Of a stretch of DNA of 64,000 nt, positions 58,074 through 64,000 are shown in pieces. The first letter of the stretch is position 1. Every line of letters begins with the position of its first letter. This DNA is from Flavobacterium chungbukense (lineage in GTDB: Bacteria; Bacteroidota; Bacteroidia; Flavobacteriales; Flavobacteriaceae). The notes beneath the pieces are model-generated. The model saw nothing but the letters and a program-made list of their open reading frames with translations. It made no database searches and was not told the origin of the DNA. Made by a program: the position numbers and the translations under genes. Location of the stretch: the NCBI RefSeq assembly GCF_020805785.1, contig NZ_JAJGZV010000004.1:1-64000 (forward strand). The letters are read 5' to 3'.

Positions 58074-58151
58074 AGAGAGTTCTGATTTTAGATTTTTGAA
58101 TTCAGATTTTAGATTTAATCTAAAACTCCAAATCTCAACCTCTTTTTTTTG

Positions 58152-58232
58152 TGGGGAGAGCAGGATTCGAACCTGCGAAGTTCACACAGCAGATTTACAG
58201 TCTGCCCTCGTTGGCCGCTTGAGTATCTCCCC
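58152..58232 (-). tRNA. tRNA-Tyr (GTA)
   Basis: An 81-nt class II tRNA on the minus strand with a long variable arm. Acceptor GGGGAGA / TCTCCCC, anticodon loop CTGTAAA with GTA, T loop TTCGAAT, discriminator A. Confidence 0.97.
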
Positions 58233-58290
58233 TAGTTTTAAAATCTCATTATTTTAATGAACAAATTCAAATCGCATTTGAATTATTTTG

Positions 58291-58364
58291 AGCCGATAGA
58301 GGGACTCGAACCCACGACCTGCTGATTACAAATCAGCTGCTCTAGCCAGCTGAGCTACATCGGC
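58291..58364 (-). tRNA. tRNA-Thr (TGT)
   Basis: A 74-nt cloverleaf on the minus strand. Acceptor GCCGATG / TATCGGC, anticodon loop TTTGTAA with TGT, T loop TTCGAGT. First gene of the tRNA-tuf transcript. Confidence 0.97.
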
Positions 58365-58372
58365 GAATGCAA

Positions 58373-58401
58373 TAAAAAAGTCCGCTATTTCTAACGGACT
58401 G
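58373..58401 (-). terminator. Terminator of hpf, overlapping the tRNA start site
   Basis: On the minus strand AGTCCG, 10-nt loop, CGGACT followed by TTTTTATT. It lies just past hpf, and its first arm begins right after the -7 box at 58409-58402. A transcript started there (around 58396) would lack most of the first arm and escape termination. Confidence 0.8.
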
Positions 58402-58430
58402 CAAATGTAGGTATTTTATCTTTTAATCAA
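58402..58430 (-). promoter_or_regulatory. Promoter of the tRNA-tuf transcript
   Basis: Minus strand: TTG at 58430-58428, 18-nt spacer, TACATTTG at 58409-58402. Both elements match the Bacteroidetes pattern well. It lies in the short gap after hpf. Confidence 0.78.
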
Positions 58431-58454
58431 AACATTTTTTAAAAAAAATTTCAA

Positions 58455-58757
58455 TTAAATGTGTGCTCTTATTTTTTCTTTCCTTTTTACAAGTAAACGT
58501 TCTAAAGATTCTGCCGAAAGCTCAACCGCCTCTTCAAATGTCTTACACTGTTTTTTAACCAAAAAATCATCCCCAGGAACATTAATCTTAATCTCGACCG
58601 CCTTATTTTCTTTATCACTTGTTCTTTCAACTTTCAAAAAAACATCTGACGAAACTACGCGATCGTAGTATTTTTCTAACTTATCCATTCTTTCCTGAAT
58701 AAAATCGACCAATTTTCTGTCAACAGTAAAGTTAACTGCATGAACATCTACCTTCAT
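58455..58757 (-). CDS. hpf: Ribosome hibernation promoting factor (short form)
   Basis: A 100-residue HPF/RaiA protein that binds the small ribosomal subunit and stops translation in resting cells. The beta-alpha-beta-beta-beta-alpha layout is visible (VHAVNFTVDRKLVDFI, KLEKYYDRV, AVEIKINVPG, SLERLLVKRKEKI). It lacks the C-terminal dimerisation domain of the long form. 33 bp after the recombinase gene, so probably co-transcribed with it. Confidence 0.94.
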   Translation of the reverse strand: MKVDVHAVNFTVDRKLVDFIQERMDKLEKYYDRVVSSDVFLKVERTSDKENKAVEIKINVPGDDFLVKKQCKTFEEAVELSAESLERLLVKRKEKIRAHI

Positions 58758-58790
58758 AATAAAAATTTTAGGATTAACATTTTAGAATTA

Positions 58791-59684
58791 TTATTTATTC
58801 CTTGGATGCGCACCTATATATACCTTTTTAAGCTCCGCCAAACTATTATGAGTATAAACCTGTGTAGACGCCAAACTAGAATGCCCTAATAACTCCTTAA
58901 CTGAATTCAAATCTGCCCCATTATTTAACAAGTGAGTTGCAAAAGTATGACGAAGCACATGCGGACTTTTTTTCACCTTTTCTGAGACTCTACTAAAGTA
59001 TGAATTTATTAAACGATAAACAAAAGATTCACTCAATTTTAACCCTTTTTTCGAAACAAAAAAATACTCCGAATCAATATCTTTTTCCAAATCATCACGC
59101 TCCTTAATATATGAAGCTATCTGATCAGCTATAATTGGCAATATAGGAATAAGACGCTCTTTATTTCTTTTCCCCAAAACCTTTATCAAACCTGCCGAAC
59201 GATCTACATTTTTCAACATTAAATGAATCAACTCCGCACGACGCATTCCAGTAACATAAAACATCTCAACAATCAACTTATCCCGAACCTCCTCAAAACC
59301 GACAGGTACATCAATTTGCACCAACACTTCTTCCATCTCTTTTTCAGAAAAAGGAATCTGAACTATTTTCGGCGTTTTCAAAGACTTGTGCTTTAACATT
59401 GGATTAATTTCAATCTGTTTTATTTTTAAAAGAAATTTATAAAAAGCTTTTAACGAAGCCATTTTCCTATTGACCGAAACATTTGAAACATTGTAATCAA
59501 CCAAAGAAACAATCCAACTTCTTATCTGACCATAATTTACCAAATCAATACCATCCTGCCCAAACTCTTCTTTAAGAAAAACCTCAAAAGCAGTCAAATC
59601 ACTCAAATAAGCAGTAACAGTATGAGAAGAATACTTTTTCTCTAACATCAAATAATCACAAAAAGCCTCTTTATTCGTTTTCAT
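58791..59684 (-). CDS. xerC: Tyrosine recombinase, XerC-like
   Basis: A 297-residue recombinase. N-terminal core-binding domain (SSHTVTAYLSDL), catalytic residues Arg148 (TGMRR), Lys172, His242 and Arg245 (PHVLRHTFATH), His268 (LGHSS) and nucleophile Tyr277 (TQVYTH). Length equals that of XerC/XerD, which resolve chromosome dimers at dif. The place beside rpsU, hpf and tuf marks it as a housekeeping gene rather than an integrase. Confidence 0.92.
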   Translation of the reverse strand: MKTNKEAFCDYLMLEKKYSSHTVTAYLSDLTAFEVFLKEEFGQDGIDLVNYGQIRSWIVSLVDYNVSNVSVNRKMASLKAFYKFLLKIKQIEINPMLKHKSLKTPKIVQIPFSEKEMEEVLVQIDVPVGFEEVRDKLIVEMFYVTGMRRAELIHLMLKNVDRSAGLIKVLGKRNKERLIPILPIIADQIASYIKERDDLEKDIDSEYFFVSKKGLKLSESFVYRLINSYFSRVSEKVKKSPHVLRHTFATHLLNNGADLNSVKELLGHSSLASTQVYTHNSLAELKKVYIGAHPRNK

Positions 59685-59717
59685 AAAAATTTAAATATCT
59701 CAAAATTATCCATAAAA

Positions 59718-59760
59718 AAACCGTTAGCATCAAAATTATAACATTTTGACCACTAACGGT
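59718..59760 (-). terminator. Terminator of rpsU
   Basis: On the minus strand CCGTTAG and TCAAAAT pair with ATTTTGA and CTAACGG, followed by seven T. Strong, separating rpsU from xerC. Confidence 0.9.
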
Positions 59761-59783
59761 AATTATTTTTGAAAAGCTAAATA

Positions 59784-59978
59784 TTAACTTTCTAAGCTAT
59801 CTTTCAAACCTTGAATATAAGCAGCTTTTTGAATTTGAGCTCTTTTGACAACAGAAGGCTTAATAAAAGCAGTACGTGCTCTTAATTGACGAACAGTTCC
59901 TGTTTTATCAAATTTTCTTTTATAGCGCTTTAATGCTCTATCGATATTTTCTCCGTCTTTAATTGGTATAATTAACAT
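59784..59978 (-). CDS. rpsU: Ribosomal protein bS21
   Basis: A 64-residue bS21, the small-subunit protein next to the 3' end of 16S rRNA. Starts MLIIPIKDGENIDRALKRY and is rich in basic residues. In Flavobacterium bS21 helps to hide the anti-Shine-Dalgarno sequence. This gene itself has a perfect Shine-Dalgarno (see 59987-59994), very unlike other genes in the window. Single-gene unit with own promoter and terminator. Confidence 0.97.
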   Translation of the reverse strand: MLIIPIKDGENIDRALKRYKRKFDKTGTVRQLRARTAFIKPSVVKRAQIQKAAYIQGLKDSLES

Positions 59979-59986
59979 AATATAGA

Positions 59987-59994
59987 CACCTCCT
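59987..59994 (-). promoter_or_regulatory. Strong Shine-Dalgarno of rpsU
   Basis: AGGAGGTG on the minus strand, 8 bases before the ATG at 59978. It matches the 3' end of 16S rRNA at all eight bases. None of the other starts I checked here has such a site at a working distance. Confidence 0.9.
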
Positions 59995-60007
59995 CTCGTT
60001 AAGGCTG

Positions 60008-60015
60008 CAAATGTA
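60008..60015 (-). promoter_or_regulatory. -7 element for rpsU
   Basis: TACATTTG on the minus strand followed by C. The transcript would begin near 60001, giving a leader of only about 24 bases with the Shine-Dalgarno inside it. No TTG at the -33 position; that position falls in the 7-bp repeat at 60023-60057. Confidence 0.65.
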
Positions 60016-60022
60016 TATATTA

Positions 60023-60057
60023 ATTATGAATTATGAATTATAAATTTTGAATTATTT
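60023..60057. repeat. 7-bp repeat array, ATTATGA type (5 units)
   Basis: ATTATGA, ATTATGA, ATTATAA, ATTTTGA, ATTATTT in a row, partly degenerate. It covers the region where the rpsU -33 element should be. Confidence 0.75.
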
Positions 60058-60065
60058 TTAAAAAA

Positions 60066-60089
60066 GAGGAAAGAGGAAAGAGGAAAGAG
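60066..60089. repeat. 7-bp repeat array, GAGGAAA type (3 units)
   Basis: Three exact GAGGAAA units (60066-60086) plus GAG. All-purine strand, which could adopt an unusual helix. Confidence 0.8.
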
Positions 60090-60113
60090 TATAGAGAAGA
60101 GATAATAGATATA

Positions 60114-60239
60114 ATTCTTTATTCTTTATTCTTTATTCTTTATTCTTTATTCTTTATTCTTTATTCTTTATTCTTTATTCTTTATTCTTTATTCTTTATT
60201 CTTTATTCTTTATTCTTTATTCTTTATTCTTTATTCTTT
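60114..60239. repeat. 7-bp repeat array, 18 exact copies of ATTCTTT
   Basis: Eighteen identical units in 126 bp with no change. The array starts within the last codons of the acyl-CoA dehydrogenase gene: on the minus strand AAA GAA TAA encodes Lys-Glu-stop, so changing the copy number would not alter the protein. Perfect identity suggests recent expansion and likely length variation. Confidence 0.95.
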
Positions 60240-61373
60240 CAACAAATTCCTAGAAATAACTAATTTTTGAATCTCAGTTGTCCCTTCTCCTATTGTACAT
60301 AATTTAGAATCTCTATAGAATTTTTCTACTGGAAAGTCTTTAGTGTAACCATATCCTCCATGAATTTGAACTGCATCATTTGCAACTTTCACACACGCTT
60401 CAGATGCATACATTTTTGCCATTGCTCCTGATGTTGTAACTTCTCTATGTTTTTGTTTTAAAAAAGCCGCTTTATGCAACAATAGCTCAGAAGCTTCTAT
60501 TTCTGTAGCCATATCTGCCAACTTAAAAGAAATTCCTTGAAAACTACTAATTGGCTGCCCAAATTGATATCTTTCTTTTGAATACTTCAATGCGGCCTCA
60601 TATGCTCCTTTTGCAATTCCTAAGGAAAGAGCACCAATTGATATCCTTCCTCCATCTAAGATTTTCATCGCTTGGATAAACCCTTGCCCTACTTCCCCTA
60701 ATCTGTTTGCATCCGGAACTCGGCAATTATCAAAAACTAATTCAGCTGTTTCACTCGCTCTCATTCCTAGCTTATTTTCTTTTTTACCAGATGAAAAACC
60801 TTCCATTCCTTTTTCAAAAACAAAAGCTGTCATTCCTTTAGAATCTCCTTTTTCCCCAGTACGTACAATAACTACAGCAATATCTCCAGAAATAGCATGC
60901 GTAATAAAGTTTTTAGCACCATTAACGATCCAATAATCTCCATCTTTTACAGCGGTTGTACTCATTCCTCCCGCATCTGAACCTGTATTATGTTCCGTTA
61001 AACCCCAAGCACCAATATATTCTGCTGTAGCTAATTTTGGAAGCCATTTCTTCTTCTGTTCTTCGTTTCCAAAAGTTAAAATATGATTGGTACACAAAGA
61101 ATTATGAGCCGCAACAGACAACCCTATTGACGGATCCACTTTTGAAATTTCTTCAATTATAGTTACATATTCATGATACCCTAAGCCTGATCCTCCGTAC
61201 TCTTCGGGAACTAAAACCCCCATAAATCCCATTTCTCCAAGCTGTTTAAACAAAGGGACTGGAAAAATTTGAGCTTCATCCCATTCCATTATATGTGGCT
61301 TGATATTTTTTTCTGCAAAGTCTTTTATAGACTGAGCAATCATTATTTGCGTTTCGTTGTAATCAAAGTTCAT
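60231..61373 (-). CDS. Acyl-CoA dehydrogenase
   Basis: A 380-residue FAD enzyme that makes the first double bond in beta-oxidation or amino-acid acyl-CoA breakdown. Motifs: GAWGLTEHNTGSDAGG near 125-140, WIVNGAKNFITHA near 149-161, RYQFGQPISSFQG, and the catalytic Glu in CTIGEGTTEIQ near 364. The chain length of the substrate cannot be fixed. Its stop lies in the heptamer array. 14 bp after the helix-hairpin-helix gene, so likely co-transcribed. Confidence 0.95.
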   Translation of the reverse strand: MNFDYNETQIMIAQSIKDFAEKNIKPHIMEWDEAQIFPVPLFKQLGEMGFMGVLVPEEYGGSGLGYHEYVTIIEEISKVDPSIGLSVAAHNSLCTNHILTFGNEEQKKKWLPKLATAEYIGAWGLTEHNTGSDAGGMSTTAVKDGDYWIVNGAKNFITHAISGDIAVVIVRTGEKGDSKGMTAFVFEKGMEGFSSGKKENKLGMRASETAELVFDNCRVPDANRLGEVGQGFIQAMKILDGGRISIGALSLGIAKGAYEAALKYSKERYQFGQPISSFQGISFKLADMATEIEASELLLHKAAFLKQKHREVTTSGAMAKMYASEACVKVANDAVQIHGGYGYTKDFPVEKFYRDSKLCTIGEGTTEIQKLVISRNLLKE

Positions 61374-61387
61374 TAGTTATGTTCTTT

Positions 61388-62275
61388 TTAGAACTCCAAA
61401 TATAAACTAATTATTTTTGCTTTTTCTACAGGAAAATCTTTAATTTTTGCTAAATCCTCAATATTATTAAAATTTCCATTCATACTTCTATAAGTAACAA
61501 TCTGTTTTGCTAAGGCATATTTGAAATAGAAAAATTGCGAAAGCTCCTTTAATGACGCATCGTTGACATTTATTTTTTTGAGGGACGGAGGAACTACAGC
61601 TTTAAAATGACTATTTAATTCCACTATAACTTCAGGAGAAAGTCCCCAGATATCTTTCATTTGTTCCATTGAAACAAAACAGCCCAAGACTTCTTTTTGT
61701 CTTAGTATTCTGCCTGATAATCCTTCACCAATTCCATACAATTTCATTAAATCTTCCTGACTTGCTTGATTAATATCTAATACTGCTATCTTTTCTTTCT
61801 TTGGAAAATCCTTTTTAAAAAAATCTATTTGTTTGGATTTGTAATCAGCTTTTTGCTGTACCCAACTGGGAAATTTAAAAAGAGGAGCCATTTTATTTAA
61901 TAATGAATCTGAAATACCTGTAACTTTTTGAAACTCATCAGCCGAGTTTATATATTTATTTTCTTTACGAAATTTCATTAAACGATCAATTTCTTCAACA
62001 GTCATTCCTAATTTATAACCTTTATAATCAGAAATAAAATTAGGATTAAATAGATAATTGATAATTTTCTCACTCTTGCTCTCCGTTTTCTGCTGATCAA
62101 TTTCAGACTGATAGGCCATCCATTTTTCTTTGTTTGCATCTTCTTTATCTAAAACATCAAAATCCGCTAATAGATAAAAAATCTGTAATGCAATCATTAA
62201 GACGAAAAGAATAAAAATGCCTTTTCGCTGTTGTTTCGAGAAGCGGAAGTGCTTATTAAAATGTGTAAAATTCAT
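61388..62275 (-). CDS. Helix-hairpin-helix (ComEA-like) protein
   Basis: A 295-residue protein with one membrane helix near residues 17-40 (GIFILFVLMIALQIFYLL) and three helix-hairpin-helix units after it: near 95-130 (ISDSLLNKMAPLF), near 168-215 (DINQASQEDLMKLYGIG) and near 230-290 (INVNDASLKELSQF). ComEA-like domains bind DNA and serve in DNA uptake, but many flavobacterial members have no proven role. Topology puts the repeats outside the cytoplasm. Confidence 0.85.
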   Translation of the reverse strand: MNFTHFNKHFRFSKQQRKGIFILFVLMIALQIFYLLADFDVLDKEDANKEKWMAYQSEIDQQKTESKSEKIINYLFNPNFISDYKGYKLGMTVEEIDRLMKFRKENKYINSADEFQKVTGISDSLLNKMAPLFKFPSWVQQKADYKSKQIDFFKKDFPKKEKIAVLDINQASQEDLMKLYGIGEGLSGRILRQKEVLGCFVSMEQMKDIWGLSPEVIVELNSHFKAVVPPSLKKINVNDASLKELSQFFYFKYALAKQIVTYRSMNGNFNNIEDLAKIKDFPVEKAKIISLYLEF

Positions 62276-62511
62276 AATCTAAAATAAACTCCAATTTTAA
62301 AATCAAATCAAAAAGAAAGAAAAATCCTTCAAATTTATTGATTAAATTAGTAAGAAAAGTAGTTTTTAAAAAATTATTGAATATTTTATAAATAAGCAAT
62401 TAATTTAATGAATATCAATAGTTAAAGAAACATCCTTGAGAGTACTGTAAAAAAATTAAAGTTTTTATAACTTAAAACATGATAAATGTTTTTATTTTTT
62501 ACAAAAAACAA

Positions 62512-62519
62512 TACATTTG
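62512..62519 (+). promoter_or_regulatory. -7 element for the transporter gene
   Basis: TACATTTG, matching TAnnTTTG, 32 bp before the ATG at 62552. No clear -33 TTG. Confidence 0.5.
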
Positions 62520-62551
62520 GCACTTAATAACAAATAAACCAATAAAATAGT

Positions 62552-64000
62552 ATGTCAATCTGGAGAGTTAAACCGATATCTGCCTTTGAGGCCGATATGA
62601 AAAAAAGTGATTTAAAGAGAGTTCTAGGAAAATGGAGTCTTACTGCCATTGGCGTTGGTGCCATTATCGGTGGTGGAATTTTTGTACTTACAGGTACTGG
62701 AGCTTATTATCATGCAGGTCCAGCATTAGCAATTTCGTTTATTATTGCAGGTATTGCCTGTGTATTTGCGGCTCTTTGCTATTCTGAATTTGCTTCGATC
62801 TTACCTGTTGAGGGATCTGCTTACGCATATGCTTATGGTACTATTGGAGAAATTTTTGCCTGGATAATTGGCTGGGGACTTATTCTAGAATATGCAATGG
62901 GCTCTATGACCGTCGCCGTTTCCTGGTCAGGATATTTTAATAAATTACTTAAAATATTTCATATCCAACTCCCTGAATGGCTTACCACAGACCCTGCAAG
63001 TTATACTGGAGAAGGATTCTCAATGAATCTTCCAGCTTTCCTAATTGTTATATTAGTTATTTCATTACTTATAAAAGGAACAAAAAGTGCTGCAAAAGCA
63101 AATAACGCTATTGTTATTCTTAAAGTTTCTGCTGTAATTTTTGTAATTGTTGCTGGTCTTTTCTTCATTAATACAGCAAACTGGAGTCCGTTTATTCCTG
63201 AAGCTACACAAATTATCGAAAAAGAAACAACACACAATGCTTACGGAATCGGAGGTATCGTTTCTGGAGCTGCGGCAATTTTCTTTGCTTATGTTGGTTT
63301 CGATGCCGTTTCTACACAGGCTGGAGAAGCTATCAATCCTAAAAAAGATGTTCCTTTTGCTATTATTGCTTCATTATTGGTTTGTACAACTTTATACATT
63401 CTTGTTTCTTTAGTATTGACAGGAATGATGAATTATCAAGATTTTAATCCACTAGGAAAATATCCAGAAGCAATTAAAGCTCCTGTTGCATATGCTTTTG
63501 ATATTGCAGGACAAGGCTGGGCTGGATTTATTATTACTATTGCTGCTACAATTGGTTTAGTATCTGTATTAATGGTTATGATTATGGGGCAATCAAGAAT
63601 TTTCCTTGGAATGTCTAAAGACGGCTTAATTCCACCTGTTTTCTCTAAAGTAAATCCTATTTCTGGAACTCCAAAAACTAACTTAATGATTTTAGGAGGT
63701 ATTATCGCAACAGTTGCTGCTTTTACTCCAATCAATAAATTAGCCGATATGACAAGTTTCGGTACTTTATTTGCCTTTACAATGGTTTGTATCGCGGTTT
63801 GGATTTTAAGAGTTAAACAGCCTGGTTTAAACAGAACTTTTAAAGTTCCTGCTTTACCTGTTATTGCTGTTTTAGGAATTGCAATCAACACTTATTTAAT
63901 TATTAATTTGAGTATTGATGCTCAATTGTTATCACTTGGGTGGCTTGCAATTGGTATTTTGGTTTACTTCGGATATAGTAAACAAAGATCAAAATTGAAC
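62552..64000 (+). CDS. Amino-acid transporter, CAT-type APC family (cut by window edge)
   Basis: Open from ATG 62552 to the end of the window (483 codons, no stop), so the C-terminus is missing. Starts MSIWRVKPISAFEADMKKSD. Helix 1 has GVGAIIGGGIFVLTGTGA; SEFASILPVEGSAYAYAYG and GWGLILEYAMG follow; FFAYVGFDAVSTQAGEAINP is typical of cationic amino-acid transporters (YfnA/CAT). About twelve or more helices. Probably imports amino acids; specificity unknown. Short leader after the -7 box at 62512. Confidence 0.92.
   Translation, partial: MSIWRVKPISAFEADMKKSDLKRVLGKWSLTAIGVGAIIGGGIFVLTGTGAYYHAGPALAISFIIAGIACVFAALCYSEFASILPVEGSAYAYAYGTIGEIFAWIIGWGLILEYAMGSMTVAVSWSGYFNKLLKIFHIQLPEWLTTDPASYTGEGFSMNLPAFLIVILVISLLIKGTKSAAKANNAIVILKVSAVIFVIVAGLFFINTANWSPFIPEATQIIEKETTHNAYGIGGIVSGAAAIFFAYVGFDAVSTQAGEAINPKKDVPFAIIASLLVCTTLYILVSLVLTGMMNYQDFNPLGKYPEAIKAPVAYAFDIAGQGWAGFIITIAATIGLVSVLMVMIMGQSRIFLGMSKDGLIPPVFSKVNPISGTPKTNLMILGGIIATVAAFTPINKLADMTSFGTLFAFTMVCIAVWILRVKQPGLNRTFKVPALPVIAVLGIAINTYLIINLSIDAQLLSLGWLAIGILVYFGYSKQRSKLN

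Noticed and set aside
58791-59684. Integrase of a mobile element
   Set aside because: Length and setting (rpsU, hpf, tuf) match housekeeping XerC/D; no attachment-site duplication or phage genes seen near the tRNAs.
60114-60239. CRISPR array
   Set aside because: Units are 7 bp and directly abutting with no spacers; this is a simple tandem repeat.
63001-63891. Minus-strand open frames at the right edge
   Set aside because: They are shadows of the transporter gene, which is open from 62552 to the end of the window and has clear family motifs.

Overview
The window looks like chromosomal DNA of a Flavobacterium-like member of the Bacteroidetes. The evidence is low GC; the Bacteroidetes -7 promoter element (TAnnTTTG) in front of many genes; almost no Shine-Dalgarno sequences except one perfect one before rpsU; proteins of clear flavobacterial type; and intergenic regions full of small inverted-repeat cassettes. 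I see no phage, insertion sequence, integron or CRISPR array. Species was not determined.

Layout. 1-320: three tandem leftward promoters, probably for an rRNA operon lying off the left edge. 925-3250: a flavin-dependent monooxygenase and a secreted polysaccharide-deacetylase-like protein, both on the minus strand. 3413-15147: a potassium-uptake (Kdp) region with a sigma-54 NtrC-type regulator, a small protein, two tiny membrane peptides (the second is KdpF), KdpA, KdpB, KdpC, an outer-membrane beta-barrel protein, a KdpD sensor-only protein and a separate histidine kinase. 15468-16226: a PAP2 phosphatase. 16475-23725: a DNA-damage island, in which a LexA/CI-like self-cleaving repressor is divergent from a Y-family polymerase, a second DnaE, an exonuclease/GIY-YIG fusion and an AlkB-like dioxygenase. 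23883-32346: DUF1810 protein, small membrane protein, amino-acid permease, WG-repeat-like protein, methyltransferase, histidine kinase plus response regulator, and a LysM/NlpC-P60 hydrolase. 32739-40741 (minus): two different aconitases, MoxR ATPase, SurA-like chaperone. 41239-44420 (plus): lipoprotein alpha-amylase and release factor 3. 44667-59978 (minus): the conserved translation/transcription block (tRNA-Thr, tRNA-Tyr, tRNA-Thr, tuf, tRNA-Trp, secE, nusG, rplK, rplA, rplJ, rplL, rpoB, rpoC, DUF3467), preceded by rpsU, xerC-like recombinase and hpf. 60023-60239: three neighbouring arrays that all have a 7-bp period. 60231-64000: acyl-CoA dehydrogenase, helix-hairpin-helix protein, and an amino-acid transporter cut by the right edge.

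How the parts work together. The Kdp region has its sensing and control split over three proteins, with an NtrC-type activator where KdpE would be expected. The DNA-damage island looks like a self-contained inducible mutagenesis and repair cassette: both divergent promoters carry the same TGTTCC half-site at their -7 boxes, and the repressor keeps an Ala-Gly cleavage site and a Ser/Lys dyad at LexA-like spacing. The rpsU gene carries the strong Shine-Dalgarno expected of bS21 autoregulation in Flavobacterium.
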